Below are positions 1-7,928 of a stretch of 64,000 nucleotides of DNA, in pieces (the first letter of the stretch is position 1; the number at the start of each line of letters is the position of its first letter). The DNA is taken from positions 248,001 through 312,000 of the forward strand of contig NZ_KQ948154.1 of the NCBI RefSeq assembly GCF_001513955.1, read 5' to 3'. The stretch is from Streptomyces pseudovenezuelae (GTDB lineage Bacteria > Actinomycetota > Actinomycetes > Streptomycetales > Streptomycetaceae). A model generated the notes under the pieces. The model did no database searches. It saw nothing but the letters and a program-made list of their open reading frames with translations, and was not told the origin of the DNA. A program made the position numbers and the translations under genes.

Positions 1-118
1 GTCGCGTCCGGCCATCGCGTCCCGCGCGAGTTGTACGACCGCAACGCGACCGGTGCACAACGGTGGTCGCACGGGGCGTCGAGCGGTGGCATCGTCGGCG
101 GAGGACGGGGGTGGGGCC

Positions 119-604
119 GTGAGACGACGATGCGTCAGCGGGGTGGCTCTGGTGGCCGCGGCCGTGGGGCTGCTGAGCGGGTGTACGGCCGTCGATCTGC
201 CCCTGGCCGGGGTCCGGGTCGGGGCGGACGGGATGCCGTACGCGCTCCTCAGGCCGTGCGGGGACGACAGCTACCGCACGCCCGGGCTCGACGGGTCGGT
301 CGGGGACGACGGCCCCGTCACCACCGGGTGGTCCGTGAAGAGGACGAGGCTGAGCGGAGACGCCGACTTCCCGCTGTTCTCGCCTCCGGCCGCCTGGGAC
401 GCCCGCCACCGGGGCGCCCGGCGACTGCTGCCGCAGCACCACTACACGCTGGGCTTCGGCCACTACGTGACCGGCGACTCCTACAACGGCATCGTCACCT
501 TCACCACCGCGGACCTCGACGCACTCACGCCGGGCCAGGTCTGGGCCGACAGCCGGGCGATGAGCCGTCACGACTTCGAGAAGCTCGCCGAGGACTCGTG
601 CTGA
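119..604 (+). CDS. Putative secreted lipoprotein, function unknown
   Basis: The GTG at 119 is preceded by a GA-rich ribosome site (around 100-110) and gives a 161-aa product. It opens with a basic n-region (VRRRC), a hydrophobic stretch and a lipobox LLSGC, so the mature protein should be lipid-anchored on the outer face of the membrane. The remainder is a compact domain rich in Asp and Tyr that I do not recognise. Third codon positions are strongly G/C, which supports real coding. An in-frame start further upstream at 53 would put 22 odd residues before the signal peptide and is less likely. The gene converges with the HATPase gene that follows. Confidence 0.75.
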   Translation: MRRRCVSGVALVAAAVGLLSGCTAVDLPLAGVRVGADGMPYALLRPCGDDSYRTPGLDGSVGDDGPVTTGWSVKRTRLSGDADFPLFSPPAAWDARHRGARRLLPQHHYTLGFGHYVTGDSYNGIVTFTTADLDALTPGQVWADSRAMSRHDFEKLAEDSC

Positions 605-649
605 GGACGCGCGCCGAGGGCGGTCCCTCGTCAAGCCCGCCGGTGACCT

Positions 650-1048
650 GATCACGAAGTCGCACCGCACGACCTTGCCCGGGTCCCGCTCCCGCACACC
701 CCAGTCATCGGCCGGCGCCGCCACAAGCAGCAGTCCGCGGCCGTGTTCCGACTCCGGCGCCGTGTCCGGGGTCCGGATCTCGCCCGGGCCGCTGTCGTGG
801 ACCTCCACACGGAACACTCCGTCGGCGAGCAGGGCGAGGTCGAGGCGGAAGCAGCGGTGGGGCGGAACGCCGTGGAGGAGAGCGTTGGTGGTGAGTTCGC
901 TGACACAGAGGAGGATGTCGTCGCTCCGCCCGGACACGCCCCAGTCGGTCAGCGTGATACGCGTCAGGTCCCTGGCCACCGCCACTGACCTGCGGTCGCG
1001 GGGGTAGAGGGCGGTGCGGGAGTGCAGGAGCTGGGCTTGGGGGCTCAC
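650..1048 (-). CDS. HATPase_c anti-sigma-type ATP-binding protein (RsbW/AbaA-OrfE-like)
   Basis: GTG start at 1048. The product shows the GHKL kinase motifs in order: N box SELTTNALLHG, G1 box HDSGPGE, and G2 box HGRGLLLVAA followed by DDWGVR. This is the single-domain fold used by streptomycete anti-sigma-like regulators that sit beside WhiJ-type XRE genes. The conserved domain ends near 650 (RCDFVI), but this reading frame has no stop codon from there to the left edge of the window, running antisense to the lipoprotein gene. A TGA lies in the neighbouring frame exactly at the natural end (652-654), so a one-base change may have removed the real stop. The end given is the end of the conserved domain. 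Confidence 0.75.
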
Positions 1049-1087
1049 GGGGCGACTGTCACAGCAAGTGACTGCCGTGGGGCAGTG

Positions 1088-1122
1088 AGTGAGGTCGTAG
1101 TTCCCATTGCTACGACCTCACT
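1088..1122. promoter_or_regulatory. Perfect 13-bp inverted repeat between divergent WhiJ-like genes
   Basis: Arms AGTGAGGTCGTAG (1088-1100) and CTACGACCTCACT (1110-1122) are exact reverse complements with a 9-nt spacer. The site sits 40 bp upstream of the HATPase gene and over the apparent TTG start of the XRE relic. Symmetry and position suggest an operator for a dimeric regulator. A transcript hairpin or the scar of a rearrangement are alternatives. Confidence 0.6.
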
Positions 1123-1756
1123 ACGAGGGCCTGGGGTGTGAGGCGGTCGGCGCACTCCTGGCGCACTTTCGGAAACAGGCCCGCCTGACGCAGGAACAGT
1201 CCGCCGAGACGGCGAGCATCCATGTCGACACAGTGCGGTCGATCGAACAGGGAAGACTGGCCCTCCAGCCGGACCGGGCGGAACAGTTCGACCAACTACT
1301 CGCCACCAAGGGGGCGTTGCAGTTCGCGCAGTCGTTGGTGGATCATGAGCAGGAGGCAATGAGCGTCCTGTCCTACGAGAGTCTCGCGATTCCTGGACCG
1401 CTCCAGACTCAGGACTACTGCCGCGCCGTAACGGCCGAGCAATGGGTGAACGCCCGCATGGAAAGGCAGTTGGTACTGCAACGGGAGCGGCCTCCTGTGT
1501 GCCACTTTGTCCTGGAGGAGAGCATCCTCCAGCGGCCCGTCGGTGGTCCGGAGGTGATGCGGGAGCAGTTCCGCCGTAGCGGGTGTCGCCGGGGCACGAG
1601 CGGCTGGTCTACCTGGAAGTACAGAGTGCCGGCTTCCTCGTTGAGGATCCCGACGAGGTCAGTGACTATGAACTGAAGTATGGAATGCTGCGGTCAGAGG
1701 CCCTCTCGCCGCGCGAGAGCGTACGCCTCGTGCATGGATTGCTAGGAGAACGATGA
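1107..1756 (+). pseudogene. Broken XRE-family regulator with DUF5753 C-terminus (WhiJ-like)
   Basis: The first part encodes an XRE helix-turn-helix (roughly residues 12-60: LTQEQ, HVDTVRSIEQGR) and then the start of DUF5753 (LSYESLAIPGPLQTQDYCRAV, split here by its own length). That frame stops at 1676. From 1598 a second frame carries the typical DUF5753 tail (ERLVYLEVQSAGF, then YELKYGMLRSEALSPRESV) and ends at 1756. The central DUF5753 segment that normally joins them is missing, so there is both a deletion and a frameshift. Intact relatives are about 280 aa. The only in-frame start is a TTG inside the spacer of the 1088-1122 palindrome, so the 5' end may also be rearranged. The tail overlaps the DUF397 start (ATGA at 1753), the usual arrangement of an XRE/DUF397 pair. 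Confidence 0.8.
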
Positions 1757-1941
1757 GCACCGCACTTCAGTGGATCAAGTCCAGCTACAGCAGCAGCGAA
1801 GGCGGCAACTGCATCGAGGTCGCCACCCAGCCGTCCGCCGTGCACATCCGCGACTCCAAGAACACCGGCCCCAACCTCACTGTGGCGCCCGCGACTTGGG
1901 CCGCCTTTCTCGGGCTGGCGCGGCGAGACGAGATCAAGTAG
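1753..1941 (+). CDS. DUF397 domain protein, partner of the XRE regulator
   Basis: A 62-aa protein with the DUF397 signature: WIKSSYSSSEGGNCIEVA near the N-terminus and HIRDSKNTGPNLTV in the middle, ending with the AAFLGLAR helix. DUF397 proteins accompany XRE/DUF5753 regulators in streptomycetes and, with a HATPase protein, form the WhiJ-type sets linked to developmental control. Here the ATG overlaps the stop of the broken regulator. The small protein looks intact although its partner is not, so it may now act with a paralogous regulator elsewhere. Confidence 0.9.
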   Translation: MSTALQWIKSSYSSSEGGNCIEVATQPSAVHIRDSKNTGPNLTVAPATWAAFLGLARRDEIK

Positions 1942-1949
1942 AGCGGGGC

Positions 1950-4805
1950 ATGTCCAGCGGGGGGTATGCGTGGCGCGGCAGTGGGGAGCGCGCCGCCTAT
2001 GAACGAGCCGTCAGGGCCAGGCTGAAGGACCAGCGGCTGCGTGAACTGCTGGAGCGACGGCCCACGGTCACCCAGGACGCCGTCGTGGCGGCGATGTGCG
2101 CGGAGTCCGTCGTCCCGCGCGTTGTGGGCACGTCCGCCCGGACGTTCACACATCGGCTGCACCTGCGCGCGGGGCGGCTGACCGACAGCCATCGCTGGGC
2201 CACTCCCCAGTCGCCCACGCTCTCCGCGCTCGGCGGGACGGACGACTGCGCGACCTTCGCCTGCGGTGGCGGCTGTGCCTTCCTCTTCCTTCTGGGGCTG
2301 CTCACCTCCTGGGGAGCCTCCAAGCTGCTCGCCGCTCCGCTCGCCCTGCTGCCCATCCTCACCGTCCTGACGTTCGTCCAGGCCCGGCGGGCGGTCCTGC
2401 GCAGCCTGCCGGACACCGACCCGCCGTCCGTGTGGCAGGCGGCTTTCGTGGCCGCCCCGCTGGTCCCGCTCATCTTCTTCCTCTGGCTGCTGGAGCAGCT
2501 GACCGCCGCTCTCTGGATCCGGGATCTGCGGCGGGGGCAACTGCCGCGCACGGTGGACCGGGTCGTCGAGGAACTGCTCGGCGACGACCGCGGCACCCTG
2601 CTCGTCACCAGCAGCCACGAGGGGCTGCGCTCACCCCGCGGGCACTACTTCGTCTACAACGGCTCCGCGTCCGAACTGAACCGCAAGATGGACCAGTTGG
2701 ACGGCGGGGTGATCGCCGTGAGCGGGCCCCGTGGGGTCGGCAAGACGACGCTCATGGAGAACTGCGTACGCTCCGACGACTTCGCCGTGTTCGCGCACGC
2801 CCCCGCCACCTACGCCCCGCACGACTTCCTGACCTCACTGTTCGTCACGGTCTGCCGGACCTACATGAGCCGGGCGGGCTACGACCCGCCCGAGTTCGTG
2901 CGACTGTCCTACGTGCGCAGAGCCGTCCGCGCGCTGTCCCGTCCCCTGGGCCGCGTGCTGCGCCGGCTGGCCTTCGCCGTGCCCGCCGCGGCCCTGGTGG
3001 TGGCCGGTCTGTACGCCACGGAACGCACCCTGGAGGCGAATCACCGGCCCTGGGCCCAGGGGCACGGCGAGGAGCTGTGGGAGGCGGTCACCGGCTTCGT
3101 CCGGGACGTCTTGGACGGCCGGAGGCCCGAGGCGGCGCTCGGCCTCGCCGTAGCCGGGATCGCACTGTGGGTGCTGCGGGACTCCCAGGCCTTCTCCCGC
3201 TGGGTGCGGGGGATCACCGGCACGGTCTTCAGCGTGGTCACGATCGGGTTGATGGCCGGCCCGGTCGTCTCGCTCTACCTGGACGACCAGTTGCGGCAGT
3301 GGGTGCCGGCCATGGTCACGTGGTGGTCGGTGGCGCTGTTCTTCCTCTGGGTCGGGTGCGGCTTCCAGTACCTCAACACCGACGCCGGCTCCATCTCCCG
3401 GGTGCTGTGGTGGCGGGTGGACCGGGCCCGGTTCTACGGGCCGCCCGCCAAGCTGATCCCGCTGGTGGCGCTGGTCCTCGCCGCGGTGGACGAGGACACC
3501 CGGCCCCTGCTCACCGACCCCGATCACTCGGTGCGGATCCTGGTGTTCCTGCTCGGGGCGCTGCTGCACAGGCTCGGCAGGGGGCCCTGGTCGTTCCTGC
3601 GACCCGCCCCCCGCCTGGTCGTCGAGTGCCGTGATCACCTCTACCGGCTCCAGACCGTGCAGAGTTCGAGTGCCGCGCTGACCTCCGGTGCCGCCGCCCA
3701 GTTGCTCACCCTGGGTTCCTCGCACACCAGCACCCTGACGTCAGTCCCTCCCAACTACCCCGCTCTGGTGGGTGAGTTCCGGGAACTGCTGACGCGGATC
3801 GCGTTCGACGAGTGCCTCAGGGGGCACCGGGTCGTGATCGCCGTGGACGAGCTGGACCGGCTCGGCACCGATGTGCAGGCCCTGGCGTTCCTGGGGGAGA
3901 TCAAGGCGATCCTCGGGGTTGCGCACGTGCACTACCTGGTGTCCGTCGCGGAGGACGTGGGTGCGGCGTTCGTACGGCGTGGGCTGCCGCACCGGGACGT
4001 GACGGACAGCTCGCTGGACGATGTCCTGCACGTGCGGCCGTGCGGGGCGGCCGAGGCGGGCCGGATCCTCGCGCGGCGCGCACCGGGCATCGGGGAGCCG
4101 TACGTGCTGCTCGCGCACGCCCTGTCCGGGGGCCTGCCGCGGGACCTGATCCGTTACGCGCGCCGCCTGCACGAGATCAAGTCGGCAACCCGGCAGGCCG
4201 AACTACCGGACGTGGCGGCCCTGTTGATCGTGGAGGAGCTGTCGGAGACGCTGGCGGGCTTCAGAACTCTGCTGGCCAAGCAGCCGTGGCGGGCGGGCGA
4301 CCCCGACGTGCTGGGGCTGTTCCGCAGCGTCAGCGCTCATCTGCGGGCCGTCTGCCCCTGCCAGGAGCCGATGGAGGAACTGAAGCGGGCGCTGGCGCGG
4401 CTGGCGGCGCCCGACACGGCCGGGCTGGACGAGGCGGCGGGTCGGCTGGTGGACGAGGCCGCCGCCTACGTCTGTCTCTCCCTGACCCTGCTGGAGGTGT
4501 TCGCGCTGCCCGACTTCAACCCGCGCCGGGAGCAGGCCGAGGGCTCGCCCGGCGGGGCCCCGGACCTGCTCGCCGAGGCCCGCCAGGAGCTGTCGCTGTC
4601 GCCTTACACCGCCCGGCACGTCATCGACGGGATCCGGCGGGCCTGGGGGCTGTCGCCGGTCGCACCGGAACCGCTGGACGCGGCGGCCGTCGTACCACCG
4701 CCGCGCCGCCCTGAGTGCGAGCGCCACCGGGTGATCCGCCCGGTCGCGCGGGGAGTGGTCAGGACCTACTCGGCCGGCTCCACGCCCGCCCGCAGCAGAC
4801 CGTAG
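1950..4805 (+). CDS. Membrane-inserted KAP-type P-loop NTPase
   Basis: A 951-aa protein. Two hydrophobic hairpins lie at about residues 105-145 and 164-190, followed by a Walker A motif GPRGVGKTTL near 258-267. A block of several transmembrane segments (about 345-540) separates this from a Walker B motif VVIAVDELDRLG near 629. Membrane helices inserted between Walker A and Walker B are the hallmark of KAP NTPases (Kidins220/PifA). The C-terminal third (about 700-900) is helical, with GGLPRDLIRYARR resembling the lid of STAND/KAP ATPases. Some KAP proteins act in phage exclusion (PifA), but the role here is unknown. The start at 1950 lies 8 bp after the DUF397 stop with only a GAGCGGGG run upstream, so it may be translationally coupled. 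The 3' end overlaps convergent cimA by 40 bp. Confidence 0.75.
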   Translation: MSSGGYAWRGSGERAAYERAVRARLKDQRLRELLERRPTVTQDAVVAAMCAESVVPRVVGTSARTFTHRLHLRAGRLTDSHRWATPQSPTLSALGGTDDCATFACGGGCAFLFLLGLLTSWGASKLLAAPLALLPILTVLTFVQARRAVLRSLPDTDPPSVWQAAFVAAPLVPLIFFLWLLEQLTAALWIRDLRRGQLPRTVDRVVEELLGDDRGTLLVTSSHEGLRSPRGHYFVYNGSASELNRKMDQLDGGVIAVSGPRGVGKTTLMENCVRSDDFAVFAHAPATYAPHDFLTSLFVTVCRTYMSRAGYDPPEFVRLSYVRRAVRALSRPLGRVLRRLAFAVPAAALVVAGLYATERTLEANHRPWAQGHGEELWEAVTGFVRDVLDGRRPEAALGLAVAGIALWVLRDSQAFSRWVRGITGTVFSVVTIGLMAGPVVSLYLDDQLRQWVPAMVTWWSVALFFLWVGCGFQYLNTDAGSISRVLWWRVDRARFYGPPAKLIPLVALVLAAVDEDTRPLLTDPDHSVRILVFLLGALLHRLGRGPWSFLRPAPRLVVECRDHLYRLQTVQSSSAALTSGAAAQLLTLGSSHTSTLTSVPPNYPALVGEFRELLTRIAFDECLRGHRVVIAVDELDRLGTDVQALAFLGEIKAILGVAHVHYLVSVAEDVGAAFVRRGLPHRDVTDSSLDDVLHVRPCGAAEAGRILARRAPGIGEPYVLLAHALSGGLPRDLIRYARRLHEIKSATRQAELPDVAALLIVEELSETLAGFRTLLAKQPWRAGDPDVLGLFRSVSAHLRAVCPCQEPMEELKRALARLAAPDTAGLDEAAGRLVDEAAAYVCLSLTLLEVFALPDFNPRREQAEGSPGGAPDLLAEARQELSLSPYTARHVIDGIRRAWGLSPVAPEPLDAAAVVPPPRRPECERHRVIRPVARGVVRTYSAGSTPARSRP

Positions 4806-6370
4806 GTGTACGCGTCCTCCAGTGCCTGCCAGGACGCCGCGATCACGTTCTCCGCGACGCCCACCGTCGACCACTCGCCCGTGCCGTCCGAGGTGGAGAT
4901 CAGGACGCGGGTGGTGGACTGGGTGCCGTGGACGCCTTCGAGGATGCGGACCTTGTAGTCGACGAGGTCGAGCTTGGCGAGCTGGGGGTAGATCTTCTCC
5001 AGGGCCACGCGCAGGGCGCGGTCGAGGGCGTTGACCGGGCCGTTGCCCTCCGCGGTGGCGACGATGCGCTCGCCCTTGGCGAAGAGCTTGACCGTGGCCT
5101 CGTTGGCGTGGCTGCCGTCGGGGCGGTCCTCGACGATCGCGCGCCAGGACTCGACCCCGAAGTACTTCAGGGGCCTGCCCTGGACCTCGGCGCGCAGCAG
5201 GAGTTCGAAGGAGGCGTCGGCGGCCTCGTACGTGTAGCCCTTGAGCTCGCGCTCCTTGACCCGCTCGACGACCCGGCCGACCAGCTCGCGGTCGCCGCCG
5301 AGGTCGACGCCGAGTTCCTTGCCCTTGAGCTCGATCGAGGCGCGGCCCGCCATGTCGGAGACCAGCATCCGCATGGTGTTGCCTACCTGCTCGGGGTCGA
5401 TGTGCTGGTAGAGGTCCGGGTCGACCTTGATGGCGGAGGCGTGCAGGCCTGCCTTGTGGGCGAAGGCCGAGACGCCGACGTAGGGCTGGTGGGTGGAGGG
5501 GGTCAGGTTGACGACCTCGGCGATGGCGTGCGAGATCCGCGTCATCTCGCGCAGCTTGCCGTCCGGCAGCACCTTCTTGCCGTACTTGAGCTCCAGGGCG
5601 GCGACGACCGGGAACAGGTTCGCGTTGCCGACACGCTCGCCGTAGCCGTTGGCCGTGCACTGGACGTGGGTGGCGCCCGCGTCCACGGCGGCGAGGGTGT
5701 TGGCGACCGCGCAGCCCGTGTCGTCCTGGGCGTGGATGCCGAGGCGGGCGCCGGTGTCGGCGAGGACGGTCGCGACGACCGCCTGGATCTGCGCCGGGAG
5801 CATGCCGCCGTTGGTGTCGCAGAGGATGACGACGGAGGCGCCGGCCTCCGAGGCCGCCCGTACGACGGCCTTCGCGTACTCCGGGTTCGCGCGGTAGCCG
5901 TCGAAGAAGTGCTCGCAGTCGACGAAGACCCGGCGGCCCTGGTCCGTCAGGAAGGAGACCGTGTCGCGGACCATCTCCAGGTTCTCGTCCAAGGTCGTCC
6001 GGAGCGCCAGTTCGACATGGCGGTCGTGCGACTTGGCGACCAGGGTGATCACCTCGGCACCGGAGTCCAGCAGGGCCTTGACCTGCGGGTCCTCCGAGGC
6101 CTTGGCGCCCGCGCGGCGGGTCGCGCCGAAGGCGACGAGCTGGGCGTGCTTGAAGTCGATCTCCTGACGGGCGCGGGCGAAGAACTCGGTGTCCCGCGGG
6201 TTGGCGCCGGGCCAGCCGCCCTCGATGAAGCCCACGCCGAAGTCGTCCAGGTGCCGTGCGATGGCCAGCTTGTCCGCGACGGTGAGGTTGATGCCCTCCC
6301 GCTGTGCGCCGTCGCGCAGGGTGGTGTCGAAGACGTGGAACTGATCGTCGAGCTCGCTGGTTGCGGTCAT
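4766..6370 (-). CDS. cimA: Citramalate synthase
   Basis: A 534-aa enzyme of the HMGL-like/LeuA superfamily. It condenses pyruvate and acetyl-CoA to (R)-citramalate, giving a threonine-independent route to 2-oxobutyrate and isoleucine. The N-terminal TIM barrel opens with FDTTLRDGAQREG, and the C-terminal LeuA dimer/regulatory domain covers about 390-530. Length and sequence fit the CimA branch rather than LeuA. Where the superfamily usually has H-x-H-N-D for metal binding, this protein reads HAQDD, so the second His is Gln. The ATG at 6370 has CAGGAG upstream. The gene follows a hairpin-bearing leader and belongs functionally with leuB, ilvE and ilvBNC elsewhere in the window. Confidence 0.92.
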   Translation of the reverse strand: MTATSELDDQFHVFDTTLRDGAQREGINLTVADKLAIARHLDDFGVGFIEGGWPGANPRDTEFFARARQEIDFKHAQLVAFGATRRAGAKASEDPQVKALLDSGAEVITLVAKSHDRHVELALRTTLDENLEMVRDTVSFLTDQGRRVFVDCEHFFDGYRANPEYAKAVVRAASEAGASVVILCDTNGGMLPAQIQAVVATVLADTGARLGIHAQDDTGCAVANTLAAVDAGATHVQCTANGYGERVGNANLFPVVAALELKYGKKVLPDGKLREMTRISHAIAEVVNLTPSTHQPYVGVSAFAHKAGLHASAIKVDPDLYQHIDPEQVGNTMRMLVSDMAGRASIELKGKELGVDLGGDRELVGRVVERVKERELKGYTYEAADASFELLLRAEVQGRPLKYFGVESWRAIVEDRPDGSHANEATVKLFAKGERIVATAEGNGPVNALDRALRVALEKIYPQLAKLDLVDYKVRILEGVHGTQSTTRVLISTSDGTGEWSTVGVAENVIAASWQALEDAYTYGLLRAGVEPAE

Positions 6371-6482
6371 GGTCTCAAGGCTCCTGAGGATTGGATCTCG
6401 GTCGTACCGGAATGACCGGCTCCACCGCCCCCACATACTCCCTCGCGCTCTCGCCTCCGGCTGCGGGTGGGCCAGAAAAGCG

Positions 6483-6507
6483 AAAAACCCCTCGCGGGTG
6501 CGAGAGG
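6483..6507 (-). terminator. Rho-independent hairpin in the cimA leader (possible attenuator)
   Basis: On the minus strand the stem CCTCTCGC / GCGAGGGG (6488-6507) with loop ACCC is followed directly by TTTTT (6483-6487), about 110 nt upstream of the cimA start. Its lower stem and T-run resemble the ilvB attenuator in this window (GAGGGG then T6). No short leader peptide ending near the hairpin was found, so the sensing mechanism, if any, is unknown. Confidence 0.6.
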
Positions 6508-6607
6508 TCTGCGCGCGGGTCGAGGACGACGGTGTCCACCCGTACCTGGTCGTACGTGGTGGTCACTGCGGACCGGCGCGCCTGCTGCCAATAATCGTGG
6601 CGAACGA

Positions 6608-6646
6608 GAGCACGGGGGCAGTCTGGCACAGACCGCCCCCGTGCTC
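6608..6646 (-). terminator. Strong hairpin terminator after the TolB-like gene
   Basis: An 18-bp stem with a 3-nt loop. Its only imperfection is a G-U wobble when read as minus-strand RNA (an A-C mismatch on the other strand), which fits termination of the gene ending at 6680. No T-run follows, as is common in Streptomyces. The 309 bp between cimA and that gene hold only this hairpin, the presumed cimA promoter and the leader hairpin at 6483-6507. Confidence 0.75.
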
Positions 6647-6679
6647 ACCCTCCGTCTCAGGATGCGAGCACTGTGCTGC

Positions 6680-7894
6680 TCATCGCAGGTGCCGTACGAA
6701 GGCGTCGGGCCCGTCGTTGTCGTCGCCGGCCGGGATCAGTGCCGGGTCGGAGGACCGGAAGAGGATCCGGCGGGCTCCGTCGGCGATCCGGCCCGGCAGG
6801 ACGTCGGCCGTCGCGGTGCCACCGCTGGTGTCGGGGGTGACGAGCGCGGTCGTGCCCTTCCTCAGGTCCCGCAGGTAGACGGGGTACTCCTTGCCGTACC
6901 GGCTGCCGGGCTCGGTCACCTCCGAGGTGAAGGTGACATAGCGGCCGTCGGCGCTGATCGCCGGGCCCAGCGTGTACACCTCGCCGGGGCCGCCCTGGGT
7001 GCCGTGGATGCGCTGGTTGGTGCCGGTGCGCAGGGTGTGCACGAACACGTTCCGGCTTCCGTCGGTGTCGCCGGGGACCAGGTGGGTGTCCCGGGACTCG
7101 AAGACGACCGTACGGCCGTCGCCGCTGATGGACGGGGTCAGCGACTCCTTCTCGGTCGGCGAGCCGTCGTAGGAGCGGTCGACCTGGGTGTGCTCGCGCG
7201 TCGAGCGGTCGTACATCCAGACGTCGCCCCAGTCGTCGCCGCGCGGGCCGTTCGCGTAGGTGTACTGGTAGACGATCCGGCGCCCGTCGTCGCTGACCGT
7301 CGGCTGGGAGGCGTTGCGCGGCTCCCAGGTCGGCCTGGGGTGGCTGATCCGCTCGGTGGTGCCCTTGACGCGGTCGCGCAGGAAGACGACTCCGGTGTGC
7401 TCGGCGGTGTCCTGGAGGGTGTAGACGGCGTAGCGGCCGTTGGGGCTGACGGAGATCTCGGCGGGCTGCCCGGTGAAGCCCTCGGGGACCTCGATGCCGA
7501 ACCCGATCCGCCGGCCCGAGTCGAGGGCGGCGATCCACAGCTCCGCGGACTGCGGGCCGTACTCGGCGTAGACGTAGCGGCCGTCGTTCAGGACCGCCAC
7601 CAGCCCCCCGAAGCCCGCGAAGCGGAGCTTGCCGGTGTGCGGGTCGCGCAGGTACATGCTGGCGTGCGCCACCTGGGGGTCCAGGTCCTCGGCGTCCGAA
7701 GTCAGGGCGAGGTGACGGCCGTTGCGGCTGATGACCGCGGTGCGCGTGACGCCGTTGCCCGCCTTTCCCTCCGGGGTGACGCTGACCGGCTCGGTGTACG
7801 CGGCCCTGGGGGCGGCGCCCGCCGCGGGACCCGTGAGGGCCCCGGCGGTGAGGGCGGCCAGGACCGCGGCTGTCAGGAGCTTCTTGCCGTGCAT
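6680..7894 (-). CDS. Secreted TolB-like (PD40) beta-propeller protein
   Basis: A 404-aa protein with a Sec signal (MHGKKLL, then an Ala/Leu-rich core, cleavage after AAGAA). Repeated blades of the type ISxxGRHLALTS, VSPNGRYAVYTL, VSDDGRRIVYQY, ISGDGRTVVFES and ISADGRYVTFTS are separated by about 45 residues, the WD40-like PD40 repeat of TolB. It ends with DNDGPDAFVRHL. No catalytic domain is visible; extracellular binding is the likely role. It is the third gene of a tandem set, 34 bp after the larger paralogue. Confidence 0.85.
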   Translation of the reverse strand: MHGKKLLTAAVLAALTAGALTGPAAGAAPRAAYTEPVSVTPEGKAGNGVTRTAVISRNGRHLALTSDAEDLDPQVAHASMYLRDPHTGKLRFAGFGGLVAVLNDGRYVYAEYGPQSAELWIAALDSGRRIGFGIEVPEGFTGQPAEISVSPNGRYAVYTLQDTAEHTGVVFLRDRVKGTTERISHPRPTWEPRNASQPTVSDDGRRIVYQYTYANGPRGDDWGDVWMYDRSTREHTQVDRSYDGSPTEKESLTPSISGDGRTVVFESRDTHLVPGDTDGSRNVFVHTLRTGTNQRIHGTQGGPGEVYTLGPAISADGRYVTFTSEVTEPGSRYGKEYPVYLRDLRKGTTALVTPDTSGGTATADVLPGRIADGARRILFRSSDPALIPAGDDNDGPDAFVRHLR

Positions 7895-7928
7895 GGATGT
7901 TCCCCCGTGCCCGGTAGTCCGGTTGTTG

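Noticed and set aside
6375..6629. An 84-codon minus-strand frame through the cimA leader, considered as a leader peptide
   Set aside because: It reads through the hairpin and stops only at the cimA start, has no ribosome site, and has no cluster of Ile/Leu/Val codons at a position able to control the hairpin.
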